This document shows positions 6,791-15,278 of a stretch of DNA of 64,000 nt, one piece after another (the stretch's first letter is position 1; each line of letters begins with the position of its first letter). The notes under the pieces are model-generated. The model was not told where the DNA came from. It saw only the letters and a program-made list of their open reading frames with translations, and did not search any database. The position numbers and the translations under genes are program-made. The stretch comes from Actibacterium mucosum KCTC 23349 (GTDB taxonomy: Bacteria > Pseudomonadota > Alphaproteobacteria > Rhodobacterales > Rhodobacteraceae): positions 1 through 64,000 of the forward strand of contig NZ_JFKE01000009.1 of NCBI RefSeq assembly GCF_000647975.1, in the 5' to 3' direction.

Positions 6791-9700
6791 GTTCGGCTCT
6801 TTCAATTAGCTCGCGCAATCCGGCCATGTCGAATTGGTCGATGCGGCGTTTCAGCGACAGGCTGAGATCTGGTGGAATGGCTCCGGCTGCATCCAGGGCG
6901 GTCAGTTTTTCCCGGATGGCCTTGGCGTGACCAATCTCGGCCAGCTCCATCAGGTGCACAGCGTCCGAGCGCTTCAGACTGCTGGGCGGGGGATGGGCGG
7001 GGGCGGGGTTGCGGTGCACAAGCTCGATCTTCAACAGGTCACAGATACGCAGCAGCAAGTCGTCGAGGTTATAGGGCTTGGCAATGAAGGCGTCACACAA
7101 GGCCGATTGCGCCACGGGCTTGTGCGCGTCCGAGGCGTGACCGGAAATCATGATAATCGGCGTGGTTGCGTGGTCGCCGTCGCGCAGGGCCTGTGCCAGT
7201 TGCCACCCGTCCATGCCAGGCATGTCGATATCAAGGATGAACAGTTCGGGCCGAATATCACGCAGCATCTCCAACGCCTGTTCCCCGTCCGAGGCTTGCA
7301 GTAACGAAAACCCGATCGGCCGCAAATAGCTGTCGATCAGCGACAGGTGGTTCAGGTCGTCATCCACCACCATCACCGTACGGCGCGGCCCGGTATAGCC
7401 AGCAACCGTGTTCGGCAATGCGGCAGAGGGGGCAGGGAGGTGATGGCGGACCGATGGCAGCAACATCCGGACGCGGAACAGGCTGCCCTTGCCCGGTGTG
7501 CTGTCCACCTCGATCTCGCCGCCCAGAATTTCCACCAGCAGTTTGGTGATGGTCAGGCCCAACCCCGAACCCGGTGCGCGGGCGCTGCGACCACGTTCAA
7601 AGGGGCGCCAGATACGTTCGAGATCCTCTGGAGCGATGCCGCTGCCGGTATCCTGAACCTCGATCACTGCAACCTCGTTGCGATAATTGAGGGTTAACGT
7701 CACGCTGCCTTTGGCGGTGTAGCGAATGGCGTTCGACATCAGGTTGATCAGGATTTGCCGCAAACGTTTTTCGTCGCAGGTCACCCAGTCGGGCAGCGCG
7801 CCCCGGGTCTGGATGTTAAAGTCCAGATCCTGTGCGCGCGCAGTTTCCTCGAAGATCGAGGCGACCTGATGCAGGAATGTCCGCAGGTTGATCCGGTCGC
7901 GCGACAGTTCCAGCCGTCCGGCCTCGATCCGGCTGATATCCAGCAGCCCCTCGATCAAGCCGGCAAGGTGTTCCGACGAGCGGCGAATTGTTGTAACCGG
8001 GCCGCGCTTGTCCTCGGGGATGCGCGGGTCTTTTTCCAGAATCTGGGCAAATCCATAAATTGCGTTCAGCGGCGTGCGCAATTCGTGGCTCAGCCCGCTC
8101 ATATAGCGGGTTTTGGCGGTATTGGCCGCCTCGGCCTTGTCCTTGGCGTCTTGCAGCGCGCGGTCGGTGCGTTCGTGGGCGCGGATCTCGCGCAGCAGGC
8201 TGTCGGTCTGATGCGCCGCCTCGTTGCGGGCCTGTTTCTGGCTTTCATTGGCCAGAATAAACATCCAGACGCAAATGCCGATGACCACCAGCATCACGCA
8301 GAACACCACCGTCAGCAGCGTGTCGAAGTTGTGGGCGTCGCGAAAACTTCGAATAAGGGCCAAGATACCGCCGAACCCAATGGCCAAAAGGGTCGTGAAC
8401 AAACCGAACATCGTCAAGCGCGACATCAGAACCCGCGCAACCGGTTCCGAGAAATGTCGGCGGATGAACGCGCCAACCATGTGATCCAGACGCGCCTGAG
8501 GCTTGCAATTGTCACGACAGCCTGCGTCCAACGTGCAACAAAGCGAGCAGATCGGCCCCGAGTGGAATGGGCAGAATGTCATGTCCTCGGCATCGAACCG
8601 GTATTCGCAGACCGAGCATTCGTGCAGCCCCTGCGCCAAGTCCGGGGCCGGGCGCGCGATGTAATACTGCCCGCGCGTCAGCAAGGCCAGCGCCGGAGAC
8701 ATCAAAAAGGCCGTGACCAGCGCCAGAAGGGGCGACATGGCCTGTGCCAGCGGCCCCAAACCGCCCGCATAGGCCACCAGCGACAACACGCAGGCCCCGA
8801 ACATCGCGCCGGTGCCTACCGGGTTGATGTCGTAAAGATGGGCGCGGCGAAACTCGATCCCCCTGGGGCTGACACCTAGCGGCTTGTTGACCACCAGATC
8901 GGCCACCAGCGCACCGATCCACGACAGGGCCACGTGCGAATAGAGTGCCAGAATGCTCTCCAACGCGTCGAACACACCCAGTTCCATCAGGATCAGGGCA
9001 ATGGCAACGTTGAAGACCAGCCACACGACCCGGCCCGGATGACTGTGGGTGAGGCGCGAGAAGAAGTTCGACCATGCGATCGATCCCGCATAGGCGTTGG
9101 TGATGTTGATCTTCAGCTGCGACAGGATCACGAAGACACCCGTCAGCGCCAGCACCAGGGCGGGGCTGCTCAGCACCTGGTGAAATGCGGTGTAATACAT
9201 CCGGGTCGGGTCGGTCGCGTCTTCGACCGGCACGTTGTTGCGCAACGCCAGCGTGACCAGGTACGAGCCCGCCAGCATCTTCAGCACGCCCAGCACCGAC
9301 CACCCCGGCCCCGCCGCGATCAGGGCCGCCCACCATTTGCGGCGATCCGCGCGGGTTTTGGGTTCGGGCAGAAAGCGCAGGAAATCCACCTGCTCGCCAA
9401 TCTGTGCGATCAGTGAAAAGACCACGCCAGCCGCCGCGCCCAGCATCAGAAGGGTTGAACGTTCCTTGCCATCGGGCACCTCTTGACCCGGATAGCTGAT
9501 CCAAAGGTCGAAATCATAGCCCACGAAGGCCAGCAGCACGAAGGGCAACACGTGCAGCAGCACCCAAAGCGGTTGTGTCCAGGTCTGAAAGGCCGAGATC
9601 TTGGTGAAGCCCCTTACCACCATCGGAATGACCACCAGCGCACTGATCAGATAGCCCAGCATCAGGGGAATGCCGAAACAATATTCCATCGCCAGCGACA

Positions 9701-10109
9701 GGATTGCGGCCTCCAACGCGAAAAAGATGAAGGTGAAACTGGCATAGATCAGCGAGGTGATCGTTGACCCGATATAGCCGAACCCGGCCCCGCGGGTCAG
9801 CAGATCGATATCCACCCCATAACGCGCAGCGTAATAGCTGATGGGCAGGCCGGTCAGAAACAGCAGCAGCCCAACCAGCATGATGGCGGTGACCGCAATG
9901 TCGAACCCATAGGCCAGCGTGATCGCACCGCCGATTGCCTCCAGCGCCAGAAACGAGATTGACCCGATGGCGGTATTTGCCACGCGGCCATAGCTCCACC
10001 GGCGCGCTCGGCGCGCGGTAAAGCGCAGCGCGAAGTCTTCCATGGTTTCGTCGGCGACCCAGCGGTTGTACCGCCGTCGTTCGGTCGTCGCCTGAAAGGT
10101 GGCAACCAT
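6777..10109 (-). CDS. Hybrid histidine kinase with an NCS1 transporter-like sensor domain
   Basis: A 1110-residue fusion. Residues about 1-500 are a complete nucleobase:cation symporter-1 (NCS1, hydantoin/allantoin/cytosine permease family) domain with about 12 membrane helices. A cysteine-rich linker follows (CEYRF, CPFHSG, CSLCC, CRDNC), then two more helices. The kinase core has His675 in SHELRTPLN and the ATPase boxes (NLMSNA, DTGSGI, GSGLGL). A C-terminal receiver domain has Asp960 (FILDIDMPGMDG) and is followed by an uncharacterised helical tail. The start at MVATFQATTERRRYN is chosen because homology begins there; upstream codons are low-complexity. It is cotranscribed with the LuxR regulator and divergent from the amide transporter, so the NCS1 domain probably senses urea, formamide or a related amide. 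Whether it also transports is unknown. Confidence 0.9.
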   Translation of the reverse strand: MVATFQATTERRRYNRWVADETMEDFALRFTARRARRWSYGRVANTAIGSISFLALEAIGGAITLAYGFDIAVTAIMLVGLLLFLTGLPISYYAARYGVDIDLLTRGAGFGYIGSTITSLIYASFTFIFFALEAAILSLAMEYCFGIPLMLGYLISALVVIPMVVRGFTKISAFQTWTQPLWVLLHVLPFVLLAFVGYDFDLWISYPGQEVPDGKERSTLLMLGAAAGVVFSLIAQIGEQVDFLRFLPEPKTRADRRKWWAALIAAGPGWSVLGVLKMLAGSYLVTLALRNNVPVEDATDPTRMYYTAFHQVLSSPALVLALTGVFVILSQLKINITNAYAGSIAWSNFFSRLTHSHPGRVVWLVFNVAIALILMELGVFDALESILALYSHVALSWIGALVADLVVNKPLGVSPRGIEFRRAHLYDINPVGTGAMFGACVLSLVAYAGGLGPLAQAMSPLLALVTAFLMSPALALLTRGQYYIARPAPDLAQGLHECSVCEYRFDAEDMTFCPFHSGPICSLCCTLDAGCRDNCKPQARLDHMVGAFIRRHFSEPVARVLMSRLTMFGLFTTLLAIGFGGILALIRSFRDAHNFDTLLTVVFCVMLVVIGICVWMFILANESQKQARNEAAHQTDSLLREIRAHERTDRALQDAKDKAEAANTAKTRYMSGLSHELRTPLNAIYGFAQILEKDPRIPEDKRGPVTTIRRSSEHLAGLIEGLLDISRIEAGRLELSRDRINLRTFLHQVASIFEETARAQDLDFNIQTRGALPDWVTCDEKRLRQILINLMSNAIRYTAKGSVTLTLNYRNEVAVIEVQDTGSGIAPEDLERIWRPFERGRSARAPGSGLGLTITKLLVEILGGEIEVDSTPGKGSLFRVRMLLPSVRHHLPAPSAALPNTVAGYTGPRRTVMVVDDDLNHLSLIDSYLRPIGFSLLQASDGEQALEMLRDIRPELFILDIDMPGMDGWQLAQALRDGDHATTPIIMISGHASDAHKPVAQSALCDAFIAKPYNLDDLLLRICDLLKIELVHRNPAPAHPPPSSLKRSDAVHLMELAEIGHAKAIREKLTALDAAGAIPPDLSLSLKRRIDQFDMAGLRELIERAEHETI

Positions 10110-10237
10110 AGGGCCAGCTCCTTGTTTGCAAGGATGCCGTCCATGCCCCACGCCACCTGTCACGGTGGTCGCAAGACCCCTTCCTATGTACGCACCCGTT
10201 GTTGGGTTCACTATGAGGCGGAAAAACGCGCAGTCAC

Positions 10238-10255
10238 ATACGTCATTTGACGTAT
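10238..10255. promoter_or_regulatory. Perfect inverted repeat in the kinase/urtA intergenic region
   Basis: ATACGTCA-TT-TGACGTAT, two perfect 8-base arms with a 2-base spacer, lies midway in the 236-base divergent region between the hybrid kinase and urtA. The position suits a dimeric activator or repressor of both transcripts; the cotranscribed LuxR-type regulator is the obvious candidate (inference). Confidence 0.6.
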
Positions 10256-10345
10256 ACTGCGTCGCAGAAATTTCCGCAAACCTTCAGGGGAGAGGGCGGC
10301 GCTAAATCGCCCGGTTCACTCTCTGCCAAGTCTGAAGGAGGCGAA

Positions 10346-11620
10346 ATGTCTGATAAATCACCCAAATCCCCGTTTGCCGCGCCCAGCCGCCGCGCCGTGC
10401 TGGCCGGTGGTGCCGCCGCGCTGACCGCGTCGCTGTTCACACCCAAGGCCCTGCGCGCTGCCGACTATCCCACCGCCGAGGTGAACACCACCGGGCTGGC
10501 CGTCACCGACGATACAGTGACCATCGGCATCCTGCACTCGATCACCGGCACCATGGCGATCTCGGAAACCGGTTCGGTTCAGGCCGAGAAACTGGCCATC
10601 GACCAGATCAATGCGCAGGGCGGTATCCTGGGCCGTAAGATCGAATACATTCAGGAAGACGGCGCATCGGATTGGCCGACCTTTGCCGAGAAAGCCAAGA
10701 AACTGCTGGTGAACGACAAGGTTGCGTCGGTTATGGGTTGCTGGACCTCGGCCAGCCGCAAGGCCGTTCTGCCGGTGTTCGAGCAGTATAACGGCTTCCT
10801 TTACTACCCGACCTTCTATGAAGGCCTGGAAGAAAGCCCCAACGTCATCTACACCGGTCAGGAAGCCACGCAGCAGATCATCGCCGGCCTCGACTGGGTG
10901 TCGGAAACCAAGGGCGCCAAATCGTTCTACCTGCTGGGGTCCGACTACATCTGGCCGCGCACGTCGAACAAGATCGCGCGCAAGCATATCGAGAACTTCC
11001 TCGACGGTGCCAAGGTTGTGGGCGAAGAGTACTATCCGCTGGGCCACACCCAGTTCAACTCGGTCATCAACAAAATCCGCCTGAAAAAGCCGGACGTGAT
11101 CTATGCCATCGTCGTGGGCGGCTCGAACGTTGCGTTCTACAAGCAGCTGACGGCGGCAGGCATCGACCCGGCTGCGGAAAAGCCGATTGTTCTGACCATC
11201 TCGGTGACCGAGGACGAGATCCGCGGCATCGGCGGCGAGAACATCGAAGGCGCCTATGCTTGCATGAAGTACTTCCAGTCGCTGGAAAACGAAAACAACG
11301 TCGCCTTCGTCAAGGCCTTCAAAGAGATGTGGGGCGAGGACATCGTGATCGGCGACGTGACGCAGGCCGCTTACCTGGGTCCGTGGCTGTGGAAAGCCGC
11401 CGTCGAGAAGGCCGGCAGCTTCGACGTGGACAAGGTGCGCGCCGCCACCCCGGGTATCGAGCTGACCTCGGCCCCGGAAGGCTACGTGAAAGTGCACGAA
11501 AACCACCACCTGTGGTCCAAGACCCGCGTGGGCCGTGCACAGGCAGATGGGCAGTACGACGTGGTGTTTGAAACCGCTGACCTGGTGGAACCGGATCCCT
11601 TCCCCGAGGGCTACCAGTAA
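10346..11620 (+). CDS. urtA: Urea/short-chain amide ABC transporter substrate-binding protein
   Basis: A 424-residue periplasmic protein of the UrtA/FmdD branch of branched-chain amino-acid-type binding proteins. The N-terminus is a Tat-type signal (SRRAVLAGGAAALTASL...ALRA). Typical family landmarks are TIGILHSITGTMAISE, QEDGASDWPTFAEKA, GCWTSASRKAVLPVFE and YPTFYEGLEESPN. The start at ATG 10346 is set by an AAGGAGG five bases upstream. It heads an operon of five transporter genes plus fmdA and fmdB, which points to urea or formamide/acetamide as ligand. In Methylophilus the orthologous genes are called fmdDEF. A hairpin follows the gene, as is common after binding-protein genes. Confidence 0.92.
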   Translation: MSDKSPKSPFAAPSRRAVLAGGAAALTASLFTPKALRAADYPTAEVNTTGLAVTDDTVTIGILHSITGTMAISETGSVQAEKLAIDQINAQGGILGRKIEYIQEDGASDWPTFAEKAKKLLVNDKVASVMGCWTSASRKAVLPVFEQYNGFLYYPTFYEGLEESPNVIYTGQEATQQIIAGLDWVSETKGAKSFYLLGSDYIWPRTSNKIARKHIENFLDGAKVVGEEYYPLGHTQFNSVINKIRLKKPDVIYAIVVGGSNVAFYKQLTAAGIDPAAEKPIVLTISVTEDEIRGIGGENIEGAYACMKYFQSLENENNVAFVKAFKEMWGEDIVIGDVTQAAYLGPWLWKAAVEKAGSFDVDKVRAATPGIELTSAPEGYVKVHENHHLWSKTRVGRAQADGQYDVVFETADLVEPDPFPEGYQ

Positions 11621-11634
11621 ATACGTGTCCCCTT

Positions 11635-11668
11635 GGGCGGCCCAGCGAAAGCGGGTCGCCCATCTTTC
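11635..11668 (+). terminator. Hairpin between urtA and urtB
   Basis: GGGCGGCCC...GGGTCGCCC folds around GCGAAAGC, then ATCTTTCCCC follows. It is a weak intrinsic terminator or 3' stability hairpin that would let the binding protein be made in excess over the permeases. Confidence 0.5.
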
Positions 11669-11706
11669 CCCGTTTCTCCCTTCCAACCGGCGCCGGAGGT
11701 TAGCCG

Positions 11707-12633
11707 ATGTTTTCCGACTATTCGATGAGCGAGCTGGGCGCGATCTTTGCAATGCAAGGGTTTGCCGGGCTTATCCTGTTTTCGGTCTTTGTGCTGATGG
11801 CGCTGGGCCTTGCGATCATCTTTGGCCAGATGGGCGTGATCAACATGGCCCATGGCGAGTTCATGATCCTGGGCGCCTATGTCACATATCTGATGTCCAA
11901 CTTTTTCGCCGATTACATGCCGGCCCTGTTCAGCATGTATTTCTTCGTGGCGATGATCCTGGCCTTTATCGCTTCGGGGGCACTTGGCCTGTTTGTCGAA
12001 TGGGCGATGATCCGGCACCTGTATAAACGGCCGCTGGATACGCTTTTGGCCACATGGGGCCTGAGCCTGATCTTGCAACAGATCTATCGCAGCGTCTTTG
12101 GCGCGCGCGAGGTTGGGGTGTCGATCCCCGACTGGATGATGGGCAGCCTGCCCGTGACCGACCTGATCGAGGTGCCGATCAACGGGATCTTTGTGATGGT
12201 GCTGGCGGTCAGCATCTCGCTGGCTGTTTATATCCTGATGTTCAAATCGGTCTGGGGCCGCCAGGTGCGCGCCATCAACCAGAACCGCGTGATGGCGGGT
12301 GCCGTTGGCATCAACACCGAATGGACCGACCGTCTGACCTTTGGGATCGGTTGCGGCGTGGCAGGTGTGGCCGGTGCGGCCTTCACCATGATCGGCTCGA
12401 CCGGGCCAACGGCGGGGCAGCTTTACATCGTCGACACCTTCCTTGTGGTGGTCTTTGGCGGCGCGGCCAGCCTGTTGGGCACCATCGCCAGCGCGTTCTC
12501 GATCAGTCAGGCGCAATCGATCATGGAGTTCTTCCTGTCCGGTTCGATGGCCAAGGTTCTGACGCTGCTGACCGTTGTCGGCATCCTGATGATCCGCCCG
12601 CAGGGCCTGTTTGCCCTGAAACTGCGCAAATAA
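11707..12633 (+). CDS. urtB: Urea/amide ABC transporter permease UrtB
   Basis: LivH-type permease of 308 residues with about eight membrane helices. The family pattern LGLAIIFGQMGVINMAHGEFMILGAY is at residues 36-61, and a second conserved block is VFGGAASLLGTIASAFSISQAQS. It lacks the long N-terminal extension that some UrtB annotations carry, so it is the compact form. The start follows CGGAGG about nine bases upstream. It forms the channel with UrtC. Confidence 0.92.
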   Translation: MFSDYSMSELGAIFAMQGFAGLILFSVFVLMALGLAIIFGQMGVINMAHGEFMILGAYVTYLMSNFFADYMPALFSMYFFVAMILAFIASGALGLFVEWAMIRHLYKRPLDTLLATWGLSLILQQIYRSVFGAREVGVSIPDWMMGSLPVTDLIEVPINGIFVMVLAVSISLAVYILMFKSVWGRQVRAINQNRVMAGAVGINTEWTDRLTFGIGCGVAGVAGAAFTMIGSTGPTAGQLYIVDTFLVVVFGGAASLLGTIASAFSISQAQSIMEFFLSGSMAKVLTLLTVVGILMIRPQGLFALKLRK

Positions 12634-12648
12634 CCCCGGAGAGCTGCA

Positions 12649-13788
12649 ATGATGACCAACGCATCCAACCGTTTTCTGTCGCGATCCGAACTGATCGGCT
12701 TTGCCGTGCTGGCCGCGATCATCTTCATCGTCCTGCCGGTGATGCTGGACACGTTCCGCCTGAACCTGTTCGGCAAATATCTGACCTATGCCTTTGTCGC
12801 CATCGGGCTGGTGCTGTGCTGGGGGGCGGGCGGCATCCTCAGCCTGGGCCAGGGCGTGTTCTTTGGCCTTGGCGGCTATTGCATGGCGATGTTTCTGAAG
12901 CTCGAGGCCTCGACCCCCGAAAACACCGCCATCCAGTCCACGCCGGGTATCCCCGACTTCATGGACTGGAACCAACTGACCGCCTTGCCGGTCTGGTGGG
13001 AGCCGTTCAAGGTGCTGCCCCTTGCCCTTTTGGCGGTGGTTCTGGTGCCGGTTGTCTTTGCCTTTATCATCGGCGTGGCGATGTTCACCCGGCGCGTGGG
13101 GGGCGTGTATTTCGCCATCATCACGCAGGCCTTCGCGGCGATCCTGACGATCCTGATCATCGGTCAGCAGGGCTATACCGGTGGGGTGAACGGCATCACC
13201 GACCTGCGCACCCTGCTGGGCTGGGACATCCGCACCGATGAAGCCAAAGAGGTGCTGTATTACGTCAACGGTGTGCTGCTGTTCGTGGTGCTGTTTGCCG
13301 CTCAGTTTGTCCGCAAGTCGAAACTGGGCCGGCTGCTGATCGCCATGCGCGACCAAGAGGACCGGGTGCGGTTCTCGGGCTATAACGTTGCCAATTTCAA
13401 GATCTTCGTCTTCTGCCTTGGCGCGGCCTTTGCCGGCATCGGCGGGGCCATGTTCACCCTGCAGGTTGGCTTTATGTCGCCCACGCTGGTTGGCATCGTG
13501 CCGTCGATCGAAATGGTGATCTTCTGCGCCGTGGGTGGCCGGTTGTCGATCCTGGGCGCAGTTTACGGCGCGCTGCTGGTGAACTGGGCCAAGACAACGT
13601 TCTCGGAAAGCTTCCCGGAACTGTGGCTGCTGGGCCTTGGCGGGCTGTTCATCGCCGTGGTGATGGCCTTCCCGAACGGTCTGGCCGGTATCTGGGCCGA
13701 ACAGATCGCCCCGCGCCTTGCCAAGCTGACGAAATCGGGCGGCGCATCTGTGCCATTGCCCGACGCCGCGAAATCCCCGGCAGAATAA
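12649..13788 (+). CDS. urtC: Urea/amide ABC transporter permease UrtC
   Basis: LivM-type permease, 379 residues, with about ten membrane helices. Diagnostic segments are LCWGAGGILSLGQGVFFGLGG near residue 65, RRVGGVYFAIITQAFAAILTILI and the loop SKLGRLLIAMRDQEDRVRFSGYN, which is the cytoplasmic coupling loop for the ATPases. Spacing from urtB is 15 bases with a GGAG site. Two ATGs are adjacent at the start and either may be used. Confidence 0.92.
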   Translation: MMTNASNRFLSRSELIGFAVLAAIIFIVLPVMLDTFRLNLFGKYLTYAFVAIGLVLCWGAGGILSLGQGVFFGLGGYCMAMFLKLEASTPENTAIQSTPGIPDFMDWNQLTALPVWWEPFKVLPLALLAVVLVPVVFAFIIGVAMFTRRVGGVYFAIITQAFAAILTILIIGQQGYTGGVNGITDLRTLLGWDIRTDEAKEVLYYVNGVLLFVVLFAAQFVRKSKLGRLLIAMRDQEDRVRFSGYNVANFKIFVFCLGAAFAGIGGAMFTLQVGFMSPTLVGIVPSIEMVIFCAVGGRLSILGAVYGALLVNWAKTTFSESFPELWLLGLGGLFIAVVMAFPNGLAGIWAEQIAPRLAKLTKSGGASVPLPDAAKSPAE

Positions 13789-13800
13789 GGAGCCATTTCC

Positions 13801-14550
13801 ATGAGCGTGCATAACCCCAATTTCGTGCTGATGGTCGAAGGGCTGACCGTGTCCTTCGACGGGTTCAAGGCGGTGGACGACCTGAGCTTTTACGTCGAAC
13901 CCAACGAATGCCGCGTGATCATTGGCCCCAATGGCGCGGGCAAAACCACGGTGCTGGACCTGATCTGCGGCCGCACCAAGGCCACCGCGGGGTCGGTGAA
14001 CTTCAAGGGCAACGAGCTGCTGAACATGCGCGAAGACCAGATCGTGCATGCCGGTGTGGGCCGCAAGTTTCAGACCCCCTCGGTTTACGAAGACCTGACC
14101 GTTTTCGAAAACCTCGAGCTCAGCTATCCCAAAGGGCATGGCGTGTTCGGCGCGCTGGCGTTTCGCCGCGACGACACGGTGACCGCCCGCATTCAGGAGA
14201 TCGCCGAGACAATCTTTCTCGATGATCAGCTGGACGAAAAAGCCGCCTTCCTCAGCCATGGTCAGAAACAATGGCTCGAGATCGGCATGCTGCTGATCCA
14301 GGACCCCGAACTGCTGATGCTGGACGAACCGGTGGCCGGCATGTCGGTGGCCGAGCGCAAGAAAACCGCCGAGCTTCTGAACCGCATCATCCAGGACCGT
14401 TCGGTCATCGTGATCGAGCATGACATGGGCTTCGTCGAAGACATCGCCACCCGCGTCACCGTCCTGCACCAGGGCAAAACCCTGTCCGAGGGCTCGATGG
14501 AGCGGGTGCAGAACGACCCCAAGGTCGTTGAAGTTTACCTCGGCCATTAA
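13801..14550 (+). CDS. urtD: Urea/amide ABC transporter ATP-binding protein UrtD
   Basis: LivG-type ATPase, 249 residues. Walker A is GPNGAGKTT, the Q-loop is in GRKFQTPSVYEDLTV, the signature is the UrtD variant LSHGQKQWLEIGMLL (not LSGGQ), and Walker B is LLMLDEPVAGM. The SHGQ signature and VAGMS segment separate it from amino-acid transport LivG proteins and support a urea/amide role. It is 12 bases after urtC with AAGGAG in the gap. Confidence 0.93.
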   Translation: MSVHNPNFVLMVEGLTVSFDGFKAVDDLSFYVEPNECRVIIGPNGAGKTTVLDLICGRTKATAGSVNFKGNELLNMREDQIVHAGVGRKFQTPSVYEDLTVFENLELSYPKGHGVFGALAFRRDDTVTARIQEIAETIFLDDQLDEKAAFLSHGQKQWLEIGMLLIQDPELLMLDEPVAGMSVAERKKTAELLNRIIQDRSVIVIEHDMGFVEDIATRVTVLHQGKTLSEGSMERVQNDPKVVEVYLGH

Positions 14551-14562
14551 AGGAGACCCCAG

Positions 14563-15252
14563 ATGCTGAATGTGAATGACCTGCGTGCGGCTTACGGTGA
14601 ATCCGAGGTACTGCACGGGCTGGACCTGAAGGTTCAGCCGGGCGAGATCGTGGCGATCATGGGCCGCAACGGCATGGGTAAAACCACGCTGATGAAAACC
14701 CTGATGGGCATCGTGCCGGAAAAATCCGGCGATGTGGCGGTGGGTGAGACACCGGTCACGGGCCTGAAATCGCACCAACGCGTAGCCAATGGCATCGCCT
14801 ATGTGCCGCAGGGGCGGATGATCTTTTCGGCCATGACCGTGCAGGAAAACGTGGAAACCGGCCTGACCGTGACCGGCACCTCGAAAGTGCCCGACGACAT
14901 TTACGAGCTGTTCCCGGTGTTGCTGGAGATGAAATCCCGGCGCGGCGGCAACCTGTCGGGCGGGCAGCAACAGCAGCTGGCGATTGCCCGCGCGCTGGCT
15001 TCGAACCCCAAAGTGTTGCTGCTGGATGAGCCGACCGAGGGTATTCAGCCGTCGATCATCCGCGAAATGGCCCGCACCCTGCGCAAGATCCGCGACCAGA
15101 AGGGCCTCAGCATCATCGTCTCGGAACAGGTGCTCAGCTTCGCGCTGGACGTCGCCGACCGCGTGATGGTGATCGAAAACGGCGCCTTTGTGCATGACAG
15201 CCCGCGCGACGGCATCGACGAGGCCAAGGTCTCGAAATTCCTATCCGTTTAA
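14563..15252 (+). CDS. urtE: Urea/amide ABC transporter ATP-binding protein UrtE
   Basis: LivF-type ATPase, 229 residues, partner of UrtD. Walker A is GRNGMGKTT, a feature of UrtE; the signature is LSGGQQQQLAIARAL and Walker B is VLLLDEPTEGI. The gap of 12 bases to urtD contains AAAGGAGA. It completes the five-gene importer and is followed closely by the formamidase gene. Confidence 0.93.
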   Translation: MLNVNDLRAAYGESEVLHGLDLKVQPGEIVAIMGRNGMGKTTLMKTLMGIVPEKSGDVAVGETPVTGLKSHQRVANGIAYVPQGRMIFSAMTVQENVETGLTVTGTSKVPDDIYELFPVLLEMKSRRGGNLSGGQQQQLAIARALASNPKVLLLDEPTEGIQPSIIREMARTLRKIRDQKGLSIIVSEQVLSFALDVADRVMVIENGAFVHDSPRDGIDEAKVSKFLSV

Positions 15253-15278
15253 CGACCAGAAGTAAGAAAGGATGCGTC

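Noticed and set aside
11611-15195. Minus-strand open frame of over 1100 codons
   Set aside because: It runs antisense through urtB-urtE, is very rich in His, Gln and Asp, and matches no family; a typical GC-rich shadow frame.
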